Counted from the stretch's first letter, positions 18,089-26,970 are shown. The stretch: 44,351 nucleotides of DNA from Flavipsychrobacter sp. (GCA_016786665.1 JAEUVZ010000046.1:1-44351), one strand, 5' to 3'. Numbers and translations: made by a program. Notes: generated from the letters alone by a model not told the origin.

Positions 18089-18796
18089 CTAACTGACTGG
18101 CAGTAATGATACATCCTCTACGTAATAGCGGGAGACGGGCACAACAGCCCTTCCTATTACAACACTCTTGCTGCTGAATTTTTCGATTTTGCTTCTATTT
18201 ACGACGAAGGCCCGATGTGTCTGAACAAAAATATGGCGCGGTAATACTTCCAGCAGCTGCTTAATAGTATACCTGCTTCTAAAAACCTTTCCGCCAGCAC
18301 CGGTATGGAATAGTAAGTAGTTCCCGTCCGACTCTATATAGTGTATCTCATCAATGGCCAGCTCCACATTATACTCGTTTTCCTTTACTGTTATAGTACC
18401 GCTGCCGCCATCCTTCTTTTTCGAGTGCCTGATGGCGAGCATTACTGTGCTCAGTATCTCTATATTCTTGAATGGCTTAGTGATATACGAATAAGGTGTT
18501 GTCGCTATCGCCCTGTTTACAAATTCGTGGTTGTCGTATGCCGTGAGATACAAAAACGGGATACCATAACGCTCCTGTATCTGTTTGCCAACATCTATAC
18601 CGTCCGGCCCCTGCTCACCCAGGTGTATATCCAGGATGGCCAGGTCTACCTTACTGACATTACTTTCAAGTAGCGCCAGGGCCTCCCTCGCATTCTTTGC
18701 TTCCAGCACCTGGTAACCATTTTCTGCAAGAACCTTTTTTGTTAGTCTCCGGTTCAGAAAATCATCCTCAACCAGCAAAATTGTATTTCCTTCCAT
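18089..18796 (-). CDS. LytTR-family response regulator
   Basis: A 235-residue protein. The receiver domain (about 5-122) has the acidic pair Glu10/Asp11, phosphoacceptor Asp56 in LAILDIHLG, Thr85 and Lys107 in YITKPFKN. The LytTR DNA-binding domain (about 138-232) shows IHYIESDGNYLLFHT, FRSRYTIKQLLEVLP and FVQTHRAFVVNRSKIEKF. It starts 6 bases after the stop of the upstream histidine kinase gene, a standard kinase-regulator pair. LytTR regulators bind direct repeats upstream of targets and often control surface or extracellular functions. Targets are unknown; the adjacent lipoprotein genes are candidates by position only. Confidence 0.92.
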   Translation of the reverse strand: MEGNTILLVEDDFLNRRLTKKVLAENGYQVLEAKNAREALALLESNVSKVDLAILDIHLGEQGPDGIDVGKQIQERYGIPFLYLTAYDNHEFVNRAIATTPYSYITKPFKNIEILSTVMLAIRHSKKKDGGSGTITVKENEYNVELAIDEIHYIESDGNYLLFHTGAGGKVFRSRYTIKQLLEVLPRHIFVQTHRAFVVNRSKIEKFSSKSVVIGRAVVPVSRYYVEDVSLLPVS

Positions 18797-18802
18797 TGCC
18801 TG

Positions 18803-20530
18803 TTACTTAAAATACAATGTTAATTCAAACCCATTTTTGCCATTACTCTCAGCCCTCGCATCCAGCTGGTCTATAAGCCCCTTTATAATCTCCATCCCTA
18901 ATCCCTTTTCTCCCTTCCTGTTAAAATCGTAGCCGGAGCCATTGTCTGAATAATACAACCTTTTTACACCTTTACTGCCCTCTTCTGTAATGGATATTTG
19001 TATAATACCTAGTCCCCGCTTCCCGAATGCATGCTTCATACTATTACTTACCAGCTCAACAACGATAAGTCCTAATGGCAGCGCCTTCTCTATAGATAAT
19101 TTACTTACGTCACAGCAAAGCTCTAACGATACATCCGTCTTGCGTTTCCAGTACGACTCCTTAACAAGCTCTGATAGCTCGCCAATGTACTTCTTCAGGT
19201 CTACCTCGTTTATATTGTCCGATATATTCAGTTTTTTATGGAGCAGGGCCATAGAGTGTATTCGGTTTTGATTGCCCCGTATCAATTCATCTATATTGTT
19301 AAAGTCCACCGATTCTTTCTGTATTTCCAGGATACTGATAACGTGTTGCAGGTTGTTTTTCACCCTGTGTTGCAGCTCTGAAAGTAATACCTGTTTCTGC
19401 TCAAGCGTCTTCATCAGTTCTTCCACTTGCCGACTGATCACCTGGTTCTGCGACCGTATCTTTCGGTTCTTTCTGATTACAATAACAACAGTAATAGCAA
19501 TAACCGCAAGGAGACAGGTAATAAATACAAGTTGCTGGTTCTTCGCCTTTATTACGGCTTCTTTCTTATCACTGGCATACTGCTCGCTAATTTCCTTCAG
19601 TTTTAGTGTTTCATTCTTACTCAGCTCACTGACAAAAACCTCATGGTACTTCTTCAAATAATGATATGCCGAATCCCTCTCATTAATCGCCTCAAAAAGC
19701 CTGTACCTTACTGCATAATTTATTGCCAGCACATCTGTGCCCGTACGTTGAAGTATGGAAAGTGCGGAATCACTATACATAAAAGCCTCTTTCAAACGAC
19801 CCCGACTTAAAAGGCTGTGGGCAGCACCTGTCAACTGCATGGCGGCAGATGAAAAGTCCTCTATATCCTCAAACATTCCAGCTGCTAACCCTTTATAATG
19901 CAGCGCCTCATCGAACCTTTCCTCTGCCAACGTATTACCCAGCAACAGGCAGGCATCCCTCCGCTCCCTGAAGTTATGGTACTTTGTAGCATACTCCAGC
20001 GCAGTTTTAGCATAGCGAATAGAAGAGTCGATCTTTCCTACCTGCCGGTAATGAGACGCTATACGTATGCAATACTCACTATAAACACTTTCTAGTCCTT
20101 TTTCCCTGTATATAACATACGCCTTATCTAGGTAACTTCGGCAAATGTCATGTTCATTCATCACCTCGTACATAATAGCTACCACCCAATAAGCTCGGTA
20201 TAACCGCTCCGGCAGGTTATGCTCTTCCGCCTCCTCCATGGCTTCAAGCGAAATACGCAGCGCCTCCTGGTGATTCTCGCGCAGAGCGTACAGTATTGCC
20301 CGCTGCAGCCGTACATCAATCTTGTATCCCAGAAACTCCTTGCTCCTGTAGTGCTCCTTCAGCAACTCATATAGCTCATCGGCTTCCCGCACTGCCCTTT
20401 CATGATTCTTGAAATATTTTATCATAAGGCTATCCAAACCTGCTACCCTATGAGCAATAGCAGCCTGCTCATCGCGACAGTAAGCCACTTGTGCCATAAG
20501 AAAACATGCTATAAGAAAATAAGCCCTCAT
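18803..20530 (-). CDS. TPR sensor histidine kinase, HisKA_2 family
   Basis: A 575-residue protein from ATG 20530. Two in-frame ATGs further upstream are disfavoured because the -7 box TAGCTTTG (20548-20555) lies downstream of them. Layout: signal peptide (MRAYFLIACFLMAQVAYC), periplasmic helical repeats of TPR type (about 25-300), a membrane segment at about 334-352 (VFITCLLAVIAITVVIVI), a coiled linker, the HisKA_2 phosphoacceptor His388 in SELQHRVKNNLQHV, and a HATPase domain with VVELVSNSMKHAF and SDNGSGYDF. The kinase has no other input domain, so the periplasmic TPR region is the probable sensor. It is paired with the LytTR regulator downstream. The signal is unknown. Confidence 0.9.
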   Translation of the reverse strand: MRAYFLIACFLMAQVAYCRDEQAAIAHRVAGLDSLMIKYFKNHERAVREADELYELLKEHYRSKEFLGYKIDVRLQRAILYALRENHQEALRISLEAMEEAEEHNLPERLYRAYWVVAIMYEVMNEHDICRSYLDKAYVIYREKGLESVYSEYCIRIASHYRQVGKIDSSIRYAKTALEYATKYHNFRERRDACLLLGNTLAEERFDEALHYKGLAAGMFEDIEDFSSAAMQLTGAAHSLLSRGRLKEAFMYSDSALSILQRTGTDVLAINYAVRYRLFEAINERDSAYHYLKKYHEVFVSELSKNETLKLKEISEQYASDKKEAVIKAKNQQLVFITCLLAVIAITVVIVIRKNRKIRSQNQVISRQVEELMKTLEQKQVLLSELQHRVKNNLQHVISILEIQKESVDFNNIDELIRGNQNRIHSMALLHKKLNISDNINEVDLKKYIGELSELVKESYWKRKTDVSLELCCDVSKLSIEKALPLGLIVVELVSNSMKHAFGKRGLGIIQISITEEGSKGVKRLYYSDNGSGYDFNRKGEKGLGMEIIKGLIDQLDARAESNGKNGFELTLYFK

Positions 20531-20547
20531 CAAAAAACCAAAGCGGT

Positions 20548-20555
20548 CAAAGCTA
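20548..20555 (-). promoter_or_regulatory. -7 box of the kinase-LytTR operon
   Basis: TAGCTTTG matches TAnnTTTG and ends 17 bases before ATG 20530. It supports that start and one promoter for both genes. Confidence 0.5.
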
Positions 20556-20634
20556 AAAAAACGGATCATTTGAGACACCCCCTACACAAAATCTATTTAT
20601 AGTCATACGTGTTTTTTTAGACAGCTATAAAATG

Positions 20635-20673
20635 GATAAGCCTTTCAGACAATATTATTCTGAAAGGCTTATC
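20635..20673 (-). terminator. 15-bp perfect hairpin after a lipoprotein gene
   Basis: GATAAGCCTTTCAGA and its exact complement flank a 9-base AT-rich loop, 93 bases past the stop of the lipoprotein gene and 80 bases upstream of the next promoter. Only a weak T-rich tail follows on the minus strand. Confidence 0.6.
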
Positions 20674-20765
20674 TCACAGGGTAGGGTTCTATCTTTGTTA
20701 TGAAAAGATGCTAATGGGCAGCCTGATTAGCTGCGCCCCTTGCCAATTGTCGACGATCAAGACCA

Positions 20766-21197
20766 CTACTTCTTAGCAACTATCCGTACCGCAGTACCAT
20801 TGTAGTTTCCTTCAATAGTGAGGCTGCTGCCACTTACAGTAAAACCAAGTATATCTCCTCCCAGATCTATCTCGGTGCCATTATTCCTTATTTCATATTT
20901 GTCTGAGACGTTCTGCGAACCGCCTTGCAGATCTATCAACGCCCAGGTAGCAGTACCGTTATTCTTGTCTTCCTTCTTGTATGTCATGGTGAAAGAATTC
21001 AGCGCGCTCTGCATGCGTTCTTGCCCATTCTCCGTATAAGAAGTTACTGTCCAGGAGTTAGCACTGATTGCATTGTTTTTTGACTCATTGGCATCTACGG
21101 TAGCAGTGGGCGTTGTAGGAGCCGGGGTGTTCTTTTTGCAGGAAGCAAACAATAAGCCAATGCTCAGGATGGCGACGAAAAAATGATTGAACTTCAT
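20766..21197 (-). CDS. Small lipoprotein, lipocalin-like, function unknown
   Basis: A 143-residue protein. The signal MKFNHFFVAILSIGLLFASC ends in a lipobox with Cys20, followed by a Thr/Pro-rich linker (TPAPTTPTATV). The mature part (about 45-143) reads as an antiparallel beta domain: WTVTSYTENGQERMQ, FTMTYKKEDKNNGTATWAL, KYEIRNNGTEIDLGG and LTIEGNYNGTAVRIVAKK. The pattern resembles the lipocalin-like lipoproteins of Bacteroidota, but I cannot assign a family firmly. It is the first of three small exported proteins lying between two sensor-kinase pairs, all on the minus strand. Possible role as a sensed or regulated surface protein is inference. Confidence 0.7.
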   Translation of the reverse strand: MKFNHFFVAILSIGLLFASCKKNTPAPTTPTATVDANESKNNAISANSWTVTSYTENGQERMQSALNSFTMTYKKEDKNNGTATWALIDLQGGSQNVSDKYEIRNNGTEIDLGGDILGFTVSGSSLTIEGNYNGTAVRIVAKK

Positions 21198-21345
21198 AAA
21201 ATGTAAAATTTAATTTTTGTTACTGTGATTTTAGATGTTTAACAAAAGATGTGTTTCTATAGCATGTCTATCCCGGCAGGTAAGGCAATATGATTCTTGC
21301 AAGCATCGCTTGGACCTTAAAACCCAGGAAGAAAATTTTGGATGT

Positions 21346-21747
21346 TTAGATAATTCTAACTTTATACTTCCAGCTCAGGTCGCTGAACTCTACCGACAAT
21401 TCGCTTCCGCTAGCCGTGTTTATTACATACACATAGCACCTTATCCCCTTCTCGTTTATACACTCCCATTTGTGCTCATTCTCCCCTTTCCTGTTCTTGC
21501 TGACACCATGATCCCTGATGATATCATATACCTGTTCCTGGTCAGAAAATATTTGCATGCGTTTGTTAGCATCATCTATAGAGATAAGTATATCTACATT
21601 GACAGGTGATGACCAGCGTGTCCACTGGCTGGCTCCCTGGGCTTTCTCCCTGAAAGAGAACGTAGATGCTTTGCATTTAGTTATTTGCGCCTGTACCATA
21701 CCGGCAAAGGCAACCGAAAAAAGAATAGAAAGTAGTGTTTTTCTCAT
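21346..21747 (-). CDS. Small secreted protein of unknown function
   Basis: A 133-residue protein from ATG 21747 (MRKTLLSILFSVAFAGMVQAQ), a signal peptide cut after about Ala20. An upstream ATG at 21765 would place six extra residues before it and is less likely. The mature sequence shows FSFREKAQGASQWTRWSSPV, a short strand set VDILISIDDANKRMQIFS, and two cysteines (WECINEKGIRCYVYV) that could form a disulfide. I do not recognise a family. The composition (charged, strand-rich, one signal peptide, no lipobox) suggests a soluble periplasmic or secreted protein. Confidence 0.65.
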   Translation of the reverse strand: MRKTLLSILFSVAFAGMVQAQITKCKASTFSFREKAQGASQWTRWSSPVNVDILISIDDANKRMQIFSDQEQVYDIIRDHGVSKNRKGENEHKWECINEKGIRCYVYVINTASGSELSVEFSDLSWKYKVRII

Positions 21748-21914
21748 TGAAATATTAAGCAACACTTTTAATTACTTTAGCATGTTGCTTTCAGGCGCAA
21801 AAGTATTGGCAGGCCTGGTACATCTATAAAATCGGGGACAGAACGTCCATTTTAGGGACAAAAGATATTCGGTGAACTATCAACTGACGGCTACAATTCA
21901 GATAGAGGCTCACC

Positions 21915-21962
21915 CATATTGCAAACGAGCCTGCCCTAAACGGCAGGCTCGTTTGCAATATG
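21915..21962 (-). terminator. 21-bp perfect inverted repeat after a lipoprotein gene
   Basis: Two perfectly complementary 21-base arms (outer CATATTGC, inner GCCTGCC) flank a 6-base loop, starting 18 bases past the stop of the lipoprotein gene. No uridine tract follows. It is long for a terminator, so a regulatory or mobile-element origin is also possible. Confidence 0.55.
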
Positions 21963-21979
21963 TCTACTAATTAAGCGGC

Positions 21980-22753
21980 CTACTCACATTTCCCCAGCAC
22001 TATCCGGGCTATCTCTATTGCTTTGGCTTTGTTCACTTCTGTATCATCGCTCAGGTTCACGCCTATTTCTACTTTTACTCCGTTATTCAATATATGAAGC
22101 TTCTCACTCACCTCGTTCCAGGCGGCGGCGTCACCCACACCTTCTACAGGCCGGTAGGATTTCAAAATCTTACCAAAGCTGCCCGTCATGCTTTTTGTGG
22201 TGTTCTTTGCAGTGCTCTTGCTGATGCCTGCTTTCTTTAATTTTTCGGCAGCCGCATTCGCCTCCGGCGTACTATTACCTTCCAGCGCTTTGTCCATCTG
22301 CTTATCCACTACGGCATTCATTTCCGCAATTTGCTCCTCTGTTTTCTCGCTGTATCTGTCTTTAAATGCAGCCTCCGTCATGGTCTCAATGCACCCAATG
22401 GATATAATGTCGTCCTGCGGCACCTTTACTGCCACATTCTTCATCAGCCTTCCATTTCCCTCCCATTTATAAATGCACTCATGGTAGGCGGTGCTTTTGG
22501 TTACCTTGTTGTATTTGGTTTCTGTTGACGCAGCGTCTTTGCCTGCCTGCCCTGCTGCTTCCGTTGCCGTCAGTAAGTCTGTCAGCTTCTCTGCATATCC
22601 TGCCAGGCATCCATCGCCAGGCGATGCGCTTTTCGCACCATATTTCTCTATCGTTTTATCAAGTCCGGATGCGTTCCCGTCATCGCCTCCGCAAGAGGAT
22701 AATGCTATCAAGGCTATACCAGCAATGCACGCTATAGTATGGAGCTTTCTCAT
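21980..22753 (-). CDS. Lipoprotein of unknown function
   Basis: A 257-residue protein from ATG 22753 (MRKLHTIACIAGIALIALSSC), with lipobox Cys21 followed by GGDDG, an aspartate-rich start that can favour outer-membrane sorting. The open frame extends 30 residues upstream to 22843, but the lipoprotein signal fixes the internal ATG. The mature part is helix-rich and alanine/lysine-rich (LTDLLTATEAAGQAGKDAAS; EQIAEMNAVVDKQMDKALEG) and ends in a small alpha/beta segment (KVEIGVNLSDDTEVNKAKAI). Three cysteines outside the signal could pair. No family recognised. It follows the NarL regulator gene by 89 bases on the same strand and may be read through from that operon. Confidence 0.7.
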   Translation of the reverse strand: MRKLHTIACIAGIALIALSSCGGDDGNASGLDKTIEKYGAKSASPGDGCLAGYAEKLTDLLTATEAAGQAGKDAASTETKYNKVTKSTAYHECIYKWEGNGRLMKNVAVKVPQDDIISIGCIETMTEAAFKDRYSEKTEEQIAEMNAVVDKQMDKALEGNSTPEANAAAEKLKKAGISKSTAKNTTKSMTGSFGKILKSYRPVEGVGDAAAWNEVSEKLHILNNGVKVEIGVNLSDDTEVNKAKAIEIARIVLGKCE

Positions 22754-22842
22754 AAGTACATTTTTTATTGATGTAAATATGGTAAGAAAGCTATCGCAGA
22801 GGCTCATGGGATAAAGCCATTTATAAAAATGGCGGAAAACCA

Positions 22843-23487
22843 CTAGTTAGTCAGCCCTTTTTCTATGGCCACTTTTACCAGTCCCGCAATGTTCTTCGCT
22901 CCTGTCTTTTGCAGCAGGCTGGCACGGTGGGTTTCTACGGTATTCACTGATATAAAGAGTGTATCGGCTATTTCCTGTGTGGTACACTCCTTCATTATCA
23001 GCTCCAGAACTTCTTTCTCCCGGCGGCTGAGTTTAGGCACGTAGTCGCTGGGGCGGTGCCTGTAGAGCGCATCGGCTACTATCAGCTTTTGTATTTCTTC
23101 GTGTATATACTGCTCGCCGCGCATCATCGTTCGTATACCCTGCAGCAGGTCGTCTTTAGCTATATTCTTTAGCATAAAGCCATTCGCCCCTGTGCGCATG
23201 GCGTTCTTTACCACGGCGGGTTGCGTCAGGCCTGTTATCATGGCTATTTTCATTCCTGCATGTTTGCGGGTATATTGTTTGCACAGTTCAATACCATCTT
23301 CGCCATTCAGGTTTATATCCAGCAATAATACATCGGGGGCGCCATGGGTAGCTATTTTTTCATCCAGGTCTCGGCTGTGCACAAATCCACCCCAGTAGGT
23401 ATAGTCATCCTGGCCATTTACAATACCCGCTATTGCATCTGCTATTAACTGATGATCGTCCAGAACCGCTACCGTAATACGTGACAT
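22843..23487 (-). CDS. NarL/FixJ (LuxR-type) response regulator
   Basis: A 214-residue protein. The receiver (about 4-120) has Asp10/Asp11, phosphoacceptor Asp57 in LLLDINLNGEDG, Thr85 in AMITGLT and Lys107 in GFMLKNIAKDD. The C-terminal LuxR helix-turn-helix (about 148-210) reads LSRREKEVLELIMKECTTQE and IADTLFISVNTVETHRASLL. It starts 3 bases after the stop of the HisKA_3 kinase gene, so the pair forms one operon. NarL-type regulators dimerise on phosphorylation and activate promoters. Targets are not visible; a palindrome search of nearby promoters would be needed. Confidence 0.93.
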   Translation of the reverse strand: MSRITVAVLDDHQLIADAIAGIVNGQDDYTYWGGFVHSRDLDEKIATHGAPDVLLLDINLNGEDGIELCKQYTRKHAGMKIAMITGLTQPAVVKNAMRTGANGFMLKNIAKDDLLQGIRTMMRGEQYIHEEIQKLIVADALYRHRPSDYVPKLSRREKEVLELIMKECTTQEIADTLFISVNTVETHRASLLQKTGAKNIAGLVKVAIEKGLTN

Positions 23488-23490
23488 CCG

Positions 23491-25449
23491 TTATTCTTTT
23501 TGGAGCATTATTTCAATATAAACAGAGGTACCCTTCTGCCTGTCCGATTTAATATTTATCGAACCATTAAGATAATTAATTCTGGACTTAATATTCGCCA
23601 ATCCTATTCCTTCTTTTTTTGGTGCACTATCATCAAAACCGGCTCCATTATCCTCTATGGTGATGCTCAGTGTATTGTGATGACGATGAAGCTGTATAAA
23701 AGCCTGTGTAGCCTTCGCATGCTTAATAATATTGTTTACCAGCTCCTGCACTACGCGATAAATGGCCAATTCAGTAGAGGCGGCCATGCGCTGTTCTATC
23801 CCGAGCGACTCATATTCTATATCTACCAGCTTACTCTCATTTATAGAGAGGCAATATTCCCGCAGGGCGCTATCCAGACCCGCGCGCATCAGCGTTTCGG
23901 GTAGCAGGTTGTGGGCAATACGGCGCGCTTCTTCTGCCGCCCTCGATACCAGGCTTCCGGCTTTTTGTATTTCCGGTGTTTGTGCAATGGTAGCCTCTGC
24001 AATGTTACTCAGCTGCATCTGCGATGCAGCCAGTATGCCACCCAGTCCATCATGCAGCTCGCGGGCTATGCGGGTGCGCTCTTTCTCTTCCCCTGTCATC
24101 AGCGCTTTCAGCAGGGCTATATCTCGCTCCTGTCGCTCCGCTATCGCCCGCTGCTTCTGGGCCCGCTTCGATTGTACGTATATGGCCACTACCAATAGCA
24201 CTATTACCAGGGCAACAACTACCACTGCATAGAGCATTTGCAGTTCGTCGTTCTTTCTGCGTATGGCTTCTTCTTTCTCCGCCAGCGATTTTTCCTTCTT
24301 TTCTGTTTCGTAGCGTATATTCAAATCATTAATTCGGGCTGTCACCTGGTCGTTGTACAAACTGTCACTTACCGACTTGTATTTTTTCAGCATTTCGAGG
24401 GCGCCTGTGGTATTATTGCTTTTGTCGTACAGTTCATACATTCCGCGGTAGGCGGTCTTCAGCAGAGGCAGATGGCCTATCTGCTCGAAGTATCCTACAG
24501 CCTCTTTCATCTGGCTGATCGCCTGTGGTACCTTTCCCTTTTTATCGGCCAGTGTGGCTGAAGTTTGAAGCGCCCTGGCCAGTTTAAATATCGCCCCTTG
24601 TTTGTTTGCTATCGCCAGTGCCTTATCCAGAGAGGCGTCTGCCGCGGCCAGGTTGTTCTTATCCATTTGCAACAGCACATCATTCAAGTAGTTCTCGAAA
24701 AGGAGCTCTTCGCCATTGTCAAAGTTCATCACTATATCGCGTGCCAGGTTGTTGTAATAAAGGCCTGAATCCGGCTGATGCATTTGTATATATACAGAGG
24801 CGAGGTTCACCATGGTAGAGGCGGCGCCCAGCGAGTCTATTTCTTCCTGCACCCCTACCGCCTTGCGGTAATAGTAGGCGGCCTGTTCCTTTTGCTCGTC
24901 CTGGAAGTAGACATTACCCAGGCATACTAATGTCATAGCGGCGGCTATGCTGTCTTTTCGTTGCTCCTGCAAGGCCAGCGCCTTGTGAAATTCTTCCATT
25001 GATGTGATCATGTATCCCTGCTGGGCATGGATGATGCCGCTGGTTACATAGCCCATTGCCGCGGCATGAGTGCTCTTTGTTTTACCGGCATGAAGCAGTA
25101 GTGTATCGCAATAATGGGCGGCCACTTTCAGGTTACCGATTTTCATATTGTAGTCCGCTATCGCATAAATACACACTGCTGTTAAGGAGTCGGCACTAAT
25201 CCGGCGCGACATCTCCAATGCCTGGTGCATAATGAGCAGGGCAGAGTCAGGGTTCACGCGGCCCAGCAGGCTACCCCCCTTCAGGGTAAGAAAAGCTTTG
25301 TCCGGCGTTTCGTTCTTTATCGCCGCTGCTTGCTGCAGGGCCTTGTATGCGTCGGCCCGCTGGCCATGCGCCGCTGCGGCCCAAACCACCATTGGTAGCA
25401 ACAGGTAAACAATACGTTTCAATACAGGCATCGGTAGCAACATATTCAT
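23491..25449 (-). CDS. TPR sensor histidine kinase, HisKA_3 (NarX-like) family
   Basis: A 652-residue protein. Layout: signal peptide or anchor (VYLLLPMVVWAAAAHGQ), about ten helical TPR-type repeats in the periplasm (35-370), a coiled region rich in Glu/Lys (380-402), a membrane segment at 406-425 (YAVVVVALVIVLLVVAIY), a second coil, HisKA_3 with phosphoacceptor His466 in RIARELHDGLGGILA, and HATPase with VVQELVNNIIKHA and IEDNGAGFD. ATG 25449 or 25443 could be the start; both follow a complete promoter. It is cotranscribed with the NarL regulator 3 bases downstream. Similar build to the HisKA_2 kinase at 18803-20530, but from a different phosphotransfer family. Confidence 0.92.
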   Translation of the reverse strand: MNMLLPMPVLKRIVYLLLPMVVWAAAAHGQRADAYKALQQAAAIKNETPDKAFLTLKGGSLLGRVNPDSALLIMHQALEMSRRISADSLTAVCIYAIADYNMKIGNLKVAAHYCDTLLLHAGKTKSTHAAAMGYVTSGIIHAQQGYMITSMEEFHKALALQEQRKDSIAAAMTLVCLGNVYFQDEQKEQAAYYYRKAVGVQEEIDSLGAASTMVNLASVYIQMHQPDSGLYYNNLARDIVMNFDNGEELLFENYLNDVLLQMDKNNLAAADASLDKALAIANKQGAIFKLARALQTSATLADKKGKVPQAISQMKEAVGYFEQIGHLPLLKTAYRGMYELYDKSNNTTGALEMLKKYKSVSDSLYNDQVTARINDLNIRYETEKKEKSLAEKEEAIRRKNDELQMLYAVVVVALVIVLLVVAIYVQSKRAQKQRAIAERQERDIALLKALMTGEEKERTRIARELHDGLGGILAASQMQLSNIAEATIAQTPEIQKAGSLVSRAAEEARRIAHNLLPETLMRAGLDSALREYCLSINESKLVDIEYESLGIEQRMAASTELAIYRVVQELVNNIIKHAKATQAFIQLHRHHNTLSITIEDNGAGFDDSAPKKEGIGLANIKSRINYLNGSINIKSDRQKGTSVYIEIMLQKE

Positions 25450-25461
25450 CGTTTAAGTGGT

Positions 25462-25492
25462 CAAAACTATATATCTGGTAGTGAGGTACAAA
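25462..25492 (-). promoter_or_regulatory. Complete promoter of the HisKA_3 kinase-NarL operon
   Basis: A -33 TTTG (25489-25492), an exact 19-base spacer and a -7 TAGTTTTG (25462-25469), both matching the Bacteroidota primary-sigma consensus. The -7 box ends 12 bases before ATG 25449. Confidence 0.7.
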
Positions 25493-25625
25493 GCATTACC
25501 TGGTAGAGTGCTACAAATTCACGGTTTTCCGTGATATTTTTTTTTGGCGGTTACCCATCAAACAAAAACGAATGTATCTGCGGATTTTTGTCTTCTCAAA
25601 ATTGCTAACATCTAAACGAAGGTAT

Positions 25626-26807
25626 ATGAAACTGAAAAACATTTACATCTCTGGTTTGGGCGTCCTGTTGCTGGCAGCTTCTTGCAATCCTGACGATACC
25701 ACCACTCCCCAACCTGCCGGTACGCCCAGGGTTTTGGACTGCTTCATAAATTCCACTACCACCCTTACCGACCACAACCCCGGCGGTATTGACTACATTG
25801 TAGAATGCGACGTGGAAATTGCCAATGGAGCTAACCTGGCTATTGAACCCGGGGTAATTATTGAGTTCAGGGAGAATGCCTCGCTGTGGGCGATGGAAAC
25901 GGGTACTCTGAGTGCAGTAGGCACCCCCGATAAGCCGGTTGTTTTCCGGCCAGCAGACGGTGCGCGGTGGGATGGCATTGTCATTAAATCTGCCAACGCG
26001 CAAAGCACCATGAATCATTGCGCTATAGAAGCAGCAGGCACCGGCGATATCACTTTCTCGCACGTAGTAGCCGGCTTTATTAAAGATTATCAATCTTCTC
26101 TCACGGTATTTGGCAAGGCCAGCCTGAATAATATAACCATTGCAGGGTCTAAGGGTATGGGATTGTCACTAAGCACTTCCTGCACACCTCAGCTGGCCAA
26201 TATCAAAGTCAGCAACTGTGCCTTGTATCCCATATACATGTATGCCGGCCTGCTGAACAGCTCTGTTGACCTGGCATCCTGCACCTTTACTACTAATAAC
26301 CAACAGTATATTGCGCTGTACTCCTTTTCCTCCAACAACGTAGTAGACAACCCGGTAGATATAAAAAGAACGCCGGTGCCTTACCTGGCCACTGAGAGCC
26401 TCTACTTTAAGCACAATACACTCATCCAGGCAGGGGTAGAACTGGCCGTAGACGAGGAACTGGCCCTGGGTATTGAGAATGCATACATGAAAATAATGGG
26501 TACCGCCAGCCAACCCGTTACCATACGCGGTAAGGAAGCGGGAGCGGGGTATTGGTATGGCCTGCTGGTTAACTCCGACCTGCCAGAAAATGTATTTGAT
26601 TACCTCAACATATCCGGTGGAGGATTTGGAAACCTGGGCCATGTGGCACCCAAAACCAATATAGGCGTTGCCGATGTACAAAAGGCCAGCCTTACATTAA
26701 ATAATTGTACCTCTACCTACTTCAATGGTTGCCAGGTATCTGTGAGCAGCACGGACGGTGCGCTGGTGAACAATAGCCCATCCATTAACATTGTTTGCAC
26801 ACACTAA
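25626..26807 (+). CDS. Beta-helix-like lipoprotein
   Basis: A 393-residue protein from ATG 25626 (MKLKNIYISGLGVLLLAASC), with lipobox Cys20. An upstream in-frame ATG (25572) would bury the signal and is rejected. The mature part repeats short strands with polar turns typical of right-handed parallel beta-helices: ANLAIEPGVIIEFRENASLW, LSAVGTPDKPVVFRP, WDGIVIKSANAQSTMNHCAI, ASLNNITIAGSKGMGLSLS and VQKASLTLNNCTSTYFNGC. The phrases 'G-TPDKPVVFR' and 'G-TASQPVTIRG' recur at about 97 and 301, in the manner of hypothetical Bacteroidota surface lipoproteins. Function unknown; carbohydrate binding or adhesion is a guess. It is divergent from the kinase operon and ends in a strong terminator. Confidence 0.75.
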   Translation: MKLKNIYISGLGVLLLAASCNPDDTTTPQPAGTPRVLDCFINSTTTLTDHNPGGIDYIVECDVEIANGANLAIEPGVIIEFRENASLWAMETGTLSAVGTPDKPVVFRPADGARWDGIVIKSANAQSTMNHCAIEAAGTGDITFSHVVAGFIKDYQSSLTVFGKASLNNITIAGSKGMGLSLSTSCTPQLANIKVSNCALYPIYMYAGLLNSSVDLASCTFTTNNQQYIALYSFSSNNVVDNPVDIKRTPVPYLATESLYFKHNTLIQAGVELAVDEELALGIENAYMKIMGTASQPVTIRGKEAGAGYWYGLLVNSDLPENVFDYLNISGGGFGNLGHVAPKTNIGVADVQKASLTLNNCTSTYFNGCQVSVSSTDGALVNNSPSINIVCTH

Positions 26808-26848
26808 CACTAAGAAAACGCCAGTACCCCTATTGATTTCAGGCATAT

Positions 26849-26879
26849 AGAGCCGGCCGCTTGCAGCGACGGCTCTTTT
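26849..26879 (+). terminator. Rho-independent terminator of the beta-helix lipoprotein gene
   Basis: AGAGCCG and CGGCTCT form the outer stem, with an inner GCT/AGC pair, followed by TTTT at 26876-26879. Confidence 0.7.
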
Positions 26880-26943
26880 GCATTGTCGGAATCCCCCACT
26901 GTTTTTGTCGCTGAAGCACACCTTTCGGTTGCATAATGCTTCC

Positions 26944-26951
26944 TATGTTTG
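26944..26951 (+). promoter_or_regulatory. -7 box of the AHSA1-domain gene
   Basis: TATGTTTG matches TAnnTTTG and ends 19 bases before the ATG. No convincing -33 box. Confidence 0.5.
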
Positions 26952-26970
26952 CAGTAGAAAACGATACAAC

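Noticed and set aside
20691-20715. TATCTTTG promoter-like box followed by ATG on the plus strand
   Set aside because: The ATG opens a frame of only four codons; no gene or obvious small RNA follows.
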